Positions 9,861 to 20,388 of a stretch of DNA of 26,611 nucleotides are shown here, one piece after another (position 1 is the first letter of the stretch; every line of letters starts with the position of its first letter). The DNA lies in NCBI RefSeq assembly GCF_000485595.1, contig NW_014577537.1, positions 120,214 to 146,824 of the forward strand, in the 5' to 3' direction. The DNA comes from Priapulus caudatus (Eukaryota > Priapulida > Priapulimorpha > Priapulimorphida > Priapulidae). The notes beneath the pieces were generated by a model that saw nothing but the letters and a program-made list of their open reading frames with translations, was not told the origin of the DNA and did no database searches. The position numbers and the translations under genes were made by a program.

Positions 9861-9902
9861 CACGCACGCGCACGTACGCACGCACGCACGCACGCACACA
9901 CG
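9861..9902 (+). repeat. (CGCA)n microsatellite
   Basis: About ten CGCA units with one CGTA variant, the complement of the TGCG runs nearby. Confidence 0.9.
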
Positions 9903-10117
9903 CGGCTTCGATCTGCGTCGAGCATTCCACGGCAGACGCGCGCTCGCGCCGCTCTCCAACTTCTCGAATTCGTCACTTTTCTGACAAAATGGGCAATTTC
10001 TCGCCAAAGAGGCCGCCTCGCTGCGAAGTAATAGGGCGTGCGTAATCGCGTCTGCCGAGGTGCGGCCGCGGCGCGGCGCGATCGCCGGATTAGGGCAATT
10101 TGTCGTCGAAGCGCGCG

Positions 10118-10177
10118 GCTGCTGCTGTTGCTGCTGCATGCGTGCGTGCATGCGTGCGTGCGTGCGTGCGTGCGTGC
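10118..10177 (+). repeat. (GCT)n followed by (TGCG)n
   Basis: GCT/GTT trinucleotides (10118-10137) run into TGCG tetranucleotides (10139-10177). Confidence 0.9.
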
Positions 10178-10385
10178 CAAGGCGAGCGCACGCGACGCAT
10201 TGTCAGTGCGACACAGGTGCGGGCCGCGCCGGCTCCGAGCTCCGGCAGGGCTTCCGGGCGCCAGCACGCAGGTGCCGGGTCGCTCCGTGTGCGAGCTCTG
10301 CCAGGGCACGCGGGGCACCGGGAGGAGGCCGCGTGTCTGGTGACGGGCGCCAGTCATCGCGTGGAATGTAGGACTTTTTGGTCTA

Positions 10386-10633
10386 GGACTTTTCGGCCAC
10401 ATATTTTCAACAGATATGACTTTTCGGCCAAATTCAAAAAAAAATTCCTAAATACTTTTTTATTCCAGTTCACATACATTAGTGCCATCCATAATATTTC
10501 TGTAATTATATTTAGGATTTAATGACAATAATAATAAAAAATTAAACATTACACAAACAAATAAACACAAAACAACAAAATTTGAATTTGTCCGAAAATT
10601 CCTATCTGTTGAAAATATGTGGTCGAAAAGTCC
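10386..10633. mobile_element. 248-bp element with 53-bp terminal inverted repeats
   Basis: Bases 10386-10438 and the reverse complement of 10581-10633 agree at 49 of 53 positions by my alignment. Both arms share CCACATATTTTCAACAGATA. The centre is AT-rich without coding capacity. Inside the left arm ACTTTTCGG occurs twice, and a diverged copy (GGACTTTTTGG) lies just outside at about 10370. Size and structure fit a MITE. No target-site duplication is clear and I do not recognise the family. Confidence 0.8.
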
Positions 10634-11308
10634 GTTCACCCTCATCGTGACGGCAATCGGTGATTGCGCAACCTGAGCCCCGAGATTCGCTGGCGGGCTT
10701 CCCTACACAGAGCCTCGTGCAGAGACGCATGAGCGCCGCGACGCAGGTAGTAGAGCGTATCGTAGTCACGTCCCGCTCGCCAGGATTCCAAGCCGAGGTT
10801 TCTGTGTGCTCTTTTCGGAAAATGTCTTCGGTGTCGTCGGCGTCGTCGGCGGCGGCGGCATGCGTTGTCAGCCCATCTTGCATTGTCTGCTCGACGGTTG
10901 GCGGCATCGCGGTGCCTCATAATAATATTCATTGATCGGCGTCATGGAAATTAAACAGGAATATCTGCATGTCCGTATCCGCGGTCGCGTATGGCCAGCG
11001 CAGCGTAGCTTTGATCCGTTTTGATATACAAATTAGATCGGACAGTGGGTGGGGTGGGGTGTGGATGGATTTGCCGTGTCCGCGCTCATGGGGAGGGGCA
11101 GCGAGATGCTACGCTATCGGGCGCCGCGGGATTAGATCACAGCATCAAAGGCGCCGCAGAGTTCTGCTCGCCCGCGCGTAAATAATAAAGTTTCGTTCCA
11201 TAAACGCGAACACGTACGCGGGCGGCCATGTTGCCGCCGAGTCGTGAAATGGAAGCGCATTTTAATTCAGGAACTAATTTGCTTTCCGCTGGAAGCTTGA
11301 ATGATCAC

Positions 11309-11340
11309 AGAGAGAGAGAGAATGAGAGGGAAAGTTTGTG

Positions 11341-11372
<32 letters not shown>

Positions 11373-11454
11373 TGTGTGTGTGCGTGCGTGCGTGCGTGCG
11401 TGCGTGCGTACGTACGCGTGTGAGACTGAGAGAGAGAGAGAGAGAGAGAGAGAG
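11309..11454 (+). repeat. Compound (GA)n-(TG)n-(TGCG)n-(GA)n microsatellite
   Basis: A GA run, then TG, TGCG, TG and TGCG runs (11336-11422), then a second GA run (11422-11453). The central part is almost entirely alternating purine and pyrimidine. Confidence 0.95.
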
Positions 11455-11760
11455 GAGTGCAGGAGATAGCTGCGCGGGGAAATATCAAACGCTTCCCGCG
11501 CGCTCTCGCGCGACGGCCGCATGTTTTGTATCGGGTGTCGGCTTCGCTTCTCAAACGATTCCGACACCTTGACGGACGGAACGTGCGCATTGTGCGCGCC
11601 GAATTAGGTTAAATGGCGGCGTCCTCACAAGTGGTAACGATTGAGCACTCAAGCTTTAAAATTAGCTTAGTATGCATGCGACGCGCGTGTGTGCGCAGTG
11701 TCTCGTATTCACACACCGTCGGCCCGCTGATAGCGCCCGACGTCGCGACCCTTGTCGCGC

Positions 11761-11786
11761 GCCGCCGCCGACGACGACGACGACGG
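11761..11786 (+). repeat. GCC/GAC trinucleotide run
   Basis: CCG units followed by CGA units, about eight in all. Confidence 0.8.
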
Positions 11787-12437
11787 CAGTTACGCGAGCG
11801 AGCGCACGCAGCGCCGCCGCTGCCGCAAGACAAACAAGTGGCGCGCACGCATGCATGCGTTTTAGGTGCGCGGTGCCGGCGATGACGATTTCGAGATTTA
11901 AAGCGTTCTCCCGTCTTTCTCGTCTGCGCGAGTTTGTCGCCCGTGAAACGCTCGCTGCGTGGTCCCTGCATCTCGCGACGCTGCTAATCACGGCCCGGGG
12001 GCGCGAGAGCGCGCGGCCCACAAAGGCGGCGCTGCCTCGGCACTTCAAACGACTCCTGATGAACCCGAAGAGGTAATAAACAGTAGGGAGCGCAGCGGGG
12101 TGGGGAGCCGCGCGCGAAATTATAAAGTGCCCGGTGCGCATAGCAGCCGATAAGTAAAAACCGTCGAGCGAATTAGACTTAGAGCTCGAAATCTTAATTA
12201 TGCTTTTACGGGGGAGAGCGAGCGCGAGGCGGGTAGAGGCTCGGCTGGCTTATCGTCGTGTGAGCAACCTGCGACGCTGTGGGAGGCTCGCTGGAGCGAA
12301 TTAAAAAGCGGAAGGTGAGCCGTCGACACTTAGGCATAATGGCACTTTGTGTTAATCGCTGGCCTCTGTGCGGGCGTTAAGGAGCCGGGCTAATAAGCGG
12401 GTTGTCGAAATCCTCGGGTTAATTTGCGTCTTCCGCT

Positions 12438-15400
12438 CCTGCTCCTCGTCGCCCCACAACTCGCCTGCCACCTAGCCTTGTCGACTAGTATCGTACCTGC
12501 CCTAGCCTCGTCACCCCACATCGCCTGCCCACTAGACTGTCGTTAATCCGTACTTGGCCGGCCTCAGTCGCCCACACTCGCCTGCCCACTAGCTTGTCGT
12601 ATATCGTGCTGCCTGCCTCGTCACCCCACACTCGGCCTGCCCACCTACGCTTGTTCGTATATTCTACCTGCCCAGCCTCGTCGCCCCACACTCGCCTTGC
12701 CACCTAAGCTTGTCATATGTGCGACCTGCCTGGCCTCGTCACCCCACACTCGCCTGCCACCCTAGCTTCTGTCGTATATATCGTGACCTGCCAGCCTTCG
12801 TCACCCCACCCACTCCGCCTGCCCACCTAGCTTGTCGTATATCCGTACACCTGCCTCGTCGACCCACACTCGCCTCCCACTAGGTCTCTTGTCGTATATT
12901 CGTGGCTGCCTGCCTCGTCGACCCCACACTCGCTTGTCCACCATAGCTTGGATCGTATATCTACCTGTTTTGTTTGGCGTTAGGTATTTCGTGATTACCC
13001 TCCCGCCTCTCACCCCCATTCCTTTTGTCGCTATATCGTGTCCTCCCCCTGCCAGCCAGCCTCGTCAACCCACACTCTTCCTTGCCCACCTAGACTTGTC
13101 GTATATCGTACTTGCCTGCCCTCGTCGCCCACACTCGCCTGCCCACTTAGCTGTCGTATATCGTGACTTGCGTGGCCTCTTCACTCGCCCACACACTCCC
13201 TGCGCCCACCTAGGCGCTTGTCGTATAATCCAGTGGACTAGCACAATCGCCTCGAAACGCCCAACACGTCGCCCTGCCCACCTAGCTTGTAGATTCTAAT
13301 TCGTACATACACCTGCTAAGCCTCGGTACCCACCCCACACTCCGCTGCCCACTTAGCTTGCTGCGCTATATCTACTGACCTGCCTGCCTACCGTCGCCCC
13401 CACACTCGCCTGCCCACTAGCTTGTCGATATATCGTGCCTGGCAGCCTTTCGTCCACCCCACACTTTCTCCACCTAAGTTGTCGTATATCATCCCCTGCT
13501 TGCTCGTTCACCCACACTCCGCCTGCCCACCTAGACTTGGTCGTAGTATCCGTCGCCTGACCTTTGCCTCGTCACCCCCACACTCGCCTAGCCCACTAGC
13601 TTGTCGTATATCGCCATGCCTTGCCCGGCCTGCCTCCGTCACCCCACACCTCGCCCCATCCACCCTAGACGCTCTCTCGGAGACTCATTCCCTGCCTGCC
13701 TCAGCATCGCGCCCACCACACCTCGGCCCTTGCCCCTAGCTTTCATATCGTGCCTGCCCCGCCCTGCCTCGTCACCACCACACTCGTCTAGGCAACTACT
13801 ATCGATCAAAATCAACTCAGTGAAACCCTGCACTGCCTCGATCACACCACACTCGCCTGCACCCACCTAAGACCCCCTATCCTAGCAAACACCTATACTC
13901 TAGCACCCGCATCACCACGCCAGCCACTAGCCCCTCACTCAACCACCCCCACCAAACACTCGCACACACAGCACACCCACTCAACCTACTCGAGTATATC
14001 GAATCGTGAACCTGCCCTGACCTGCCACGTTCGCCCCACACTCGCTCTGACCCACAACAATAGCTATTGTCAGAATATACAGTCCCCCCATGACAACAAA
14101 CTGCCTCCCTTCACCCCACACTACGCAAATAGACACCACCATAAGCTTGTCGAAATATATCGATGCCATGTAACACCTTGACCTAACGATCCAAAGCACC
14201 CACATCGAGCATGCCGCCACTAGCTTATGTCGTATAATCGATGAGCCTTGTAAACCACTGACTCAGCTCAACCCACAATCGACGCTCGAAAACACCAACA
14301 CACAAACCTAGCTTGCTAGTATATCGTACCCTGCCCTAACCGAATCGTCACCCCACACTCGCCTGCCCAGCCTAGCTTGTCCGTAACTATCGTGGCTCGC
14401 CTGCCTTCGTCACCCCACACTCGCCTGCCCCACCTAAGCTAACTCGTAGTCTATCCCTACGTACCCTGCCTCGAAAACAACTCGCAACCTCGATCCGCCT
14501 CCACAAACTCGTTGCCCACCTAGCTTGCTCGCTATATCGTGCCTGCCGTGCCTCGATCACCCCACACTCGCCTGCCCACCTAGGTTGTCGGCTATATCGT
14601 GCCCTGCCTGCCCTCAAGTCACCCCACACTCGCCTCCCAACTAGCTTTTCGTAATCTTTGCCTGCCTTGGCCCTCGTCACCCCACACTCGCTGACCCACC
14701 TAGCTTGTCGTATATCCGTTACCTGCCGCCTCGTTCACCCCACACTCGCCTGCCCCACCTAGCTTGTCGTATATCGTACCTTGCCCTTGCCTGCCTCGTC
14801 ACCACCACACTCGCTCTGCCACCTAAGCTTTGTCGTATATCCTGCCTGCCTGCCTCGTCACCCCACACTCGCCTGCGCCCGACCTAGCTTTCGTATTATC
14901 GTGGCTGCCCTGCCAGCCTCTGCACCCACACTCGCCTGCCACCTAGCTTGGTCGTAATATCGTGGCTTGCCTGCGCCTCGTCACCCCACACTCGCCTGCC
15001 ACACCTAGCTTGCGTATATCGTGCCTGCCTGCCTCGTCACCCCCACACTCCCTTGCCACCTAGCTTCGTCGTATATCGTACCTGCTGCCAGCCTCTCACC
15101 CAACACTCGACCTGACCCAACCTAAGCTTGTCGTTATATGTGCCCTGCTGCTACGTCACCCCCACACTCGTCTGCCCACCTAGCTTGTCGTAATCGTACC
15201 TGCCTGCCTCCCCCGTCACCACCACACTCGCCCTGCCCACCTAGCCTTGTCGTATATCGTGCTTGCCTGCCTACGTCACCCCACACTCGCTCTGCCCACC
15301 TAGCTTGTCTATATCGTACCTGCCTGCCACGTCGCCCCACCACTCGTTCTGCCCACCTAAGCTTGTCGTCATACGCCATGCCGGCCTACGTCACCCCACA

Positions 15401-17910
15401 GCTCGCCTGCCCACCGTAGCTTGTCGTATATCTGCCTGGCCTGCCCGTCACCCACCCACTCGCCCCTGCCCACCTAAGCTTGTCGTATATCGATCCTGCC
15501 TGCCTCGTCACCCCACACTNNNNNNNNNNTCTCCACTCTCCTGCGCGCGCTCCCCACACTCGCCTGCCCACCTAGCCTTGTCGTATATCGTGCGCTGCCC
15601 GCCTCGATCGCCCACTCGCCTGCCCACCTAGCTTGTCGTATATCGTACCTGCTCTCCTCGGTCGCCCCACACTCGCCTGCCACCTAGCTTGTCGCTATAT
15701 CGTGCCTGCCTGCCTCGTCGCCACACTCGCTGCCCCACCTAGCTTGTCGTATATCGTAGCTGCCTGCTCCTCGTCGCCCACACTCGCCTGCCCACTAGCT
15801 TGTCGTATATCGTGCCTGCCTGCCTCGTTGCCCACACTCGCCTGCACCTAGCTTGTCGTATATCGCTGCCTGCCTGCCTCGTCGCCCACACTCGCCTGCC
15901 CACCTAGCTTGTCGTATATCGTGCCTGCACTGCCTCGTCGTGCCCCACACTCCTGCCTGCCCACCTAGCTTGTCGTATATCGGCCTGCCTGCCAGCGCTT
16001 CCCCCACACTCGCCTGCCCACCTAGCTGTCGTATATCGTGCCTGCCTGCCGCCTTCGTCGCCCACACTCGCCTGCCCACCTAGCTTGTCGTATATCGTGC
16101 CTGCCTGCCTGCCTCGTCACCCCACACTCGCCTGCCCACCTAGCTTGTCGTATATCGTGCCTGCCTGCCTCGTCGCCCACACTCGCCTGCCCACCTAGCT
16201 TGTCGTATATCGTACCTGCCTGCCTCGTCGCCCACACTCGCCTGCCCACCTAGCTTGTCGTATATCGTACCTGCCTGCCTCGTCGCCCCACACTCGCCTG
16301 CCCACTAGCTTCGTATATCGTACCTGCTCTGCCCGCCTCGTCGCCCACACTCGCCTGCCCACCTAGCTTTGTCGTATATTCTGTGCCTGCCTTGTCTCCT
16401 CGTCGATCCCCAACTCGCCCTGCCACTAGATTGTCGTATATCGTACCTGCCTTGCCTGCCTCGTCGCCCCACACTCGCCTGCCACACCTGGCTTGCGTAT
16501 ATCGTACCTGCCTGACCTCGTCACCACACTTCGCCTGCCCACCTACGCTTGTCACGTTATATGCGTACCTTGCCTGCCTCGTCACCCACACTCGCCTGGC
16601 CCACTAGCTTGCGTGATATCGTACCTGCCTCCTCGTCGCCCCACACTCGCCTGCCCACTAGCGTTGTCGTATATCGTGCGTGCCTGCCTGTCGTCGCCCC
16701 ACACTCGCCTGCCCCACCTAGCTTGTCGTTATCGTGGCGACCTGCTCCGTCACCCCACACTGCGCACTGCCCACCTAGCTTGTGTCTATCGTACCTACCT
16801 GCCTGCCCTCGTCCACCCCAACCACTCGCCTGCCCCAGCCTAGCTTGTCGTATATCGTCACCTGCCTGCTGCCTCGTCGCCCCACACTCGCCTGCCCACT
16901 AGCTTGTCGCATAGTTCGTGCCTGTCAGCCTCGTCACCCCACACTCGCCTGCCCCACTTTAGCTTGTCCGTATATCATCCCTTGCCTGCTTTCGTCACCC
17001 CACACTCGCGCCTGCCACCTAGCCTTGTCGATATATCGCTGCCTGCCTGCCTCCGTCACCCCACACTCGCCACTGCCCACCTAGCTTGTCGTATATCGTG
17101 CCTGCCCGCCTGCCTCGTCACCCCACACTCGCCTGCCCACCTAGCTTGTCTGTATTATCATCCCTGCCGCTGCCTCGTCGCCCCACACTCGCCTCCCACC
17201 TAGCTTGTCGTATATCGTGCCTGCCGCCTGCCTAGTCACCCACACTCGGTCTGCCCAGCCTAGCGTGTCGTAATATCGTGCCTGCCTGCCTCGTCCACCC
17301 CCACACTACGCCTGCCCACCTAGCCTTGTCGTATATCCGTACCTGCCTGCCTCGTCACCCCACCACTCGCCTGCCCCATCTAGCTTGTCGGTATATCGTG
17401 CCTGCCTGTGCCTCATCACCCCACACTCGCCTGCCACCTAAGCTTTGTCGTATATCGTGCCCTTGCTCGCCTGCCGCCTCGTCACCCACACTCGCCTGCC
17501 CACCTAGCTTGTAGTATACGATCGTACCTGCCCTGCCTGCCTTCGTCGCCCCACACTCGTCTATTGCCACTAGCTTGTCGTAATATCGTGCCCTGCTCTG
17601 CCTCGTCACCCACACCTCGCCTGCCCAACTAGCTTGTCGTAATCTGCCTGCCTTGCTCGTCACCCACACTCGCTGCCACCTAGCTTCGTCGTATATCGTG
17701 CCTGCCTGCCTCGTCACCCCACACTCGCCTGCCCATCCATAGCTTGTCGATATCGTACCCTGGCCTGGCCTGCGTCACCCCACACTCGCCTGCCCACCTA
17801 GCTTGTCGTATATCGTGGCTGAATGCCTGCCTCGTCACCTACCTGCCTGCCTCGTCGCCCCACACTCGTCTGCCCACCTAGCTTGTTGTATATCGTGGCT
17901 GCCCGCCCCC
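12438..17910 (+). repeat. Minisatellite of 55-56-bp units, about 5.5 kb
   Basis: Roughly 95-100 head-to-tail units fill this part of intron 9. Each has a CTAGCTTGTCGTATATCG box, a CCTGCCTGCCTCGTC box and a CCCACACTCGCCTGCCCA box. The cleanest copies are at about 16139-16300, with exact 55-bp spacing. Copies at 13860-14330 are so degraded that the unit is hard to follow. The + strand is C-rich and poor in G, so the other strand carries repeated short G runs. Two sites vary between copies: CGT(G/A)CC and GTC(G/A)CC. The unit is not a multiple of 3 and each reading direction meets a stop within about three units, so it is not coding. It is a tandem array without unique spacers, not a CRISPR. Confidence 0.95.
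15520..15529. other. Assembly gap (10 N)
   Basis: Ten N bases interrupt the minisatellite. A fixed short run of N usually marks a gap of unknown size, so the true array length is not known. Confidence 0.98.
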
Positions 17911-18581
17911 TTAGGCTCACCCGGTAGCACGCCACCTGTTGTCGGTCGGTGTTGGTGCTCGTATAGTGTTTTTTGCATAGACTTGCTTACTGTAGTTTCG
18001 TGGGTTCTTGAAGGTTTTTTACTCGTTTTTGTGGTTTTTATTGCGATGTTCGCTAGGATGGCCGTGTGGTGAGGAGGGTGTCAGTTAGTACGTGGCTATA
18101 TATGCTTTTACTGACTGACAACAGTTGCGCTCTTCGAACGTTATGGCTTTCCCGTTTCCTGTTCGTCAATGGAGAACTAGGTTAATAGCTGTTATCTTCA
18201 ATTATGGGAGGTTTCACACCCAATTTGAATATTTGTAAGTGACACTTAGTGTACGCCTCTTCTATAGTTGTGGATGCTCTTCCTACACAATTCTCTGCTG
18301 GGACATGGCTTTGTGCCTTTGCAGCCCATGTATCACTCGTCTCTAAATGTCTTTATATTGCAATGTCGCGGCTTTGTTTCGTCTGCATATAGCCGTGTAA
18401 CACGCCACGCTTACCCGCATTATAAAATCATATTGTATACTATTGGTTGTAGCAGGTGCTGTTGTGTCATATAATTAGCACTAAAAGAGTGATTTCACAG
18501 AAATTTACATAATAAGCAAAATTTACAAATCAGTAAACTGTTATGTGTGTGCATGTATATATATATATATATATATATATT

Positions 18582-18615
<34 letters not shown>

Positions 18616-18871
18616 CGACTGAGGTGAATAACAAAAGGTGATCTGTCATTATTAAGCCCTGATATTTAGTATATTGATTGTCTGATCACTAAAATTGAAG
18701 AGCATTATAAACAATGTTATGAAGCTTTCTACGTCGATTTGGGCCCCTGGGCCTTGGCACTGGGTCCCGGGTTTGGGCATGACATGCAATGTTTGAACAG
18801 TACAGAACATTTTGGGGGTTTTCATATTAAGCCGTACGGGGTCGCTCAATCACGGCGGATTTTACCCGCAG
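17911..18871. other. Intron 9, last part
   Basis: Unique sequence after the minisatellite with no exon that I can support. It holds a (TA)n run at 18555-18614. It ends in the acceptor TTTTACCCGCAG (18860-18871) of exon 10. Confidence 0.6.
18555..18614. repeat. (TA)n microsatellite
   Basis: About 28 TA units with a TTATACATA interruption near 18580. Confidence 0.95.
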
Positions 18872-19762
18872 AAATGGAACGGCCCAGGATGCCGGCTTCT
18901 ACAAGGTTCCGAATCCCCAGCCGGGCCTCTTCCACCCGGAGCTGCACGACAAGCTGATGACGGACCTCGGCAACCACCGTCGCATGACGACGAGGCCGCC
19001 AGAGGGCGCTGCCGACCGCAGGCGCTACGGCAGCGGCAAGGAGAACCTCGCCAACGGGCTTCTCTCTCCGCAGGACGCCGCCCACCTCTCACCCGCTGGC
19101 AGCCGGCGCGGGCCGGGGCCGGCTGGCGTCGCAGGAGAAAGCCGCCGGGACTCCCGCCGAAGCGCGCTCAAGACGGACCCTGCCCGATCCGGCCGAGCAG
19201 CGCGTGGGGGCGCCACCGCGCGACCGAACGGCGCACGCGTACAGGCACGCGGTGGGCGCCACCCAGGGCGCAACCGAGCGACGCGTACAGGCACGGGTGG
19301 CGCATCCGGCGCGACAGAACGGCGACCCGTACAGGCGCACGGCGGGGGCGCCACCCCCGCCACCGACGTCGATGCCGCCGCCGCAGGGCAATCGCCGCAG
19401 CGCCGGCCAGCCGGACGCCCATCGAGCAGTACCACAGCAGCGCGGGCTGCGAGTGGCGGAGGCCAGCAGGGGGCGCCGCCTGGCACGCGCGCGGCGCGCG
19501 ACGTCGAGGCGTACAAGAACGGCATCAACGCGACGCGGCACCAGCGCCGCCGGCGAGCGTCCATCGCGCGCGGCGCGGGCGGCGGCATGCAGGGGGCGCC
19601 GCCAGTCGGCGAGCACGGGGCGGGGTCTGTCGGCGGCCGCGTGTCACAGCCGGCGCTGCATTACGCCGACAGTGACGTCGCGCTCGGCGTCAGCCTGCCC
19701 GGGTTCCACGCGCCGCCGGCAACGTTCGACCCTAAGATGGCCGCCAGGGCTCTGTCGCCAAG
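18872..19762 (+). CDS. MYO3: Myosin III exon 10: large low-complexity tail exon
   Basis: An 891-nt exon, phase 2 at both ends, open throughout. The first base completes CAA (Gln), then NGTAQDAGFYKVPNPQPG, then LFHPELHDKLMTDLGNHRR, a well-mixed segment that looks conserved. The middle (about residues 60-210 of the exon) is rich in Arg, Gly, Ala and Pro and includes a tandem repeat of about 46 bp. The end is mixed again: DVEAYKNGIN, ALHYADSDVALGVSLPG, FDPKMAARALSP. The donor is CCAAG|GTAACG at 19763. Base composition is far more GC-rich than exons 1-9. Two other frames are also open over long stretches because of GC content. This frame is chosen because it alone joins exon 9 and exon 11 and has the non-repetitive ends. 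Internal introns or sequence errors cannot be excluded. Confidence 0.75.
19209..19355 (+). repeat. MYO3: Degenerate tandem repeat of about 46 bp in coding sequence
   Basis: Three units start with GGCGCCACC-like sequence at 19209, 19255 and 19299, and a partial fourth starts at 19347. Each contains a copy of (A/G)CGCGTACAGGCAC or close. Spacings are 46, 44 and 48 bp. Confidence 0.75.
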
Positions 19763-20226
19763 GTAACGACCGACGTCCACCTTCCCACTTAACATCGTCC
19801 GATTCCCCAGTAGACTTGGAGCTGTGGAACAGCGATATAGCTATCGTGGCACCCTTTTCCCCCCTGAGCAGAAGTGCCGCGCGCGATTCAAGCCGTATAA
19901 CAATTATAATAATGATCGTTTTATAATAAGGGGTTTAGTGATCATGCGATGGTAGCACGGTTTACGCTGCATGCTGTACGCATTTAATACACGGGCAAAA
20001 TTAAGCGAAGGTTCTATTAATCGCATCGAGCGTGCATTAATAATTAAACTGGTTCGCGATGGTTCTCTCGATTGCACATTAAAATGTGTTTGTCTGAGAC
20101 GGGTAGTGTTATCTAATTTACCCGCTTATATAGCAGCTTGCTATATCGCTATCATAAATCAGATTCTCGGGTGAGTGCAGTCGGTGTATACAAATGCGTA
20201 GTGATGTTGACTTTACCTATTCATAG
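19763..20226. other. Intron 10 of the myosin gene
   Basis: A 464-bp AT-rich intron. Nothing else is seen in it. It ends in TTTACCTATTCATAG. Confidence 0.6.
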
Positions 20227-20388
20227 GCCCGGTGGCATAGGAGTAAAGAGGGCGGGGCAGCGTCCTGTACCACCACCACCCTCTAGCCATGGCCTGCAGA
20301 AAGTGAATGTCATTGTGCACAACAAGAACTGCCAGCAGATCTATGCCAACCACGACGTCGAGGACATAGATAAGGACAAGAATGATAG
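20227..20388 (+). CDS. MYO3: Myosin III exon 11: tail segment before the C terminus
   Basis: A 162-nt exon, phase 2 at both ends. The first base completes AGG (Arg), then PGGIGVKRAGQRPVPPPP, then SSHGLQKVNVIVHNKNCQQ, then IYANHDVEDIDKDKND, then AG|. It has a basic Pro-rich start, PVPPPP, which could bind SH3 or profilin-type partners (inference), and an acidic end. The acceptor is CTATTCATAG at 20217-20226 and the donor is GATAG|GTAACC at 20389. Mixed composition and clean sites make it a confident exon even without a recognised domain. Confidence 0.85.

Larger units (their letters stand above)
9131..12437. other. CpG-rich block inside intron 9
   Basis: The sequence changes from AT-rich to GC- and CpG-rich and stays so, apart from an AT-rich island made by a small inverted-repeat element, up to the minisatellite. 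It contains several TGCG, CT and GA microsatellites, GC-box-like GGGGTGGGG at 12098-12106, TATAAAG at 12121-12127, and an ATGGCGGCG at 11614-11622. These fit an unmethylated regulatory block such as an internal promoter or enhancer, but no transcript start can be shown. The many open frames here are in low-complexity GC-rich sequence and I take none as genes. Confidence 0.5.

Noticed and set aside
9698-10402. 234-codon reverse open frame in the CpG-rich block
   Set aside because: It crosses two TGCG/CGCA microsatellites that supply its THART and ACVRA stretches; the rest is Arg-rich without a motif.
12485-17717. Many reverse-strand open frames in the minisatellite with repeated GRRVWGDEAG-like peptides, and matching forward frames with PHSPAHLACRIS
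   Set aside because: They are translations of the 55-56-bp unit. The unit is not a multiple of 3, stops recur within about three units, and open stretches depend on the indel noise.
12438-17910. CRISPR-like array
   Set aside because: The whole unit repeats without unique spacers, the unit is degenerate, and the setting is an animal intron.
18812-19926. Alternative long open frames over exon 10 on both strands (up to 287 codons)
   Set aside because: High GC content removes stop codons in all frames. Only one frame joins exons 9 and 11 and contains the non-repetitive segments.
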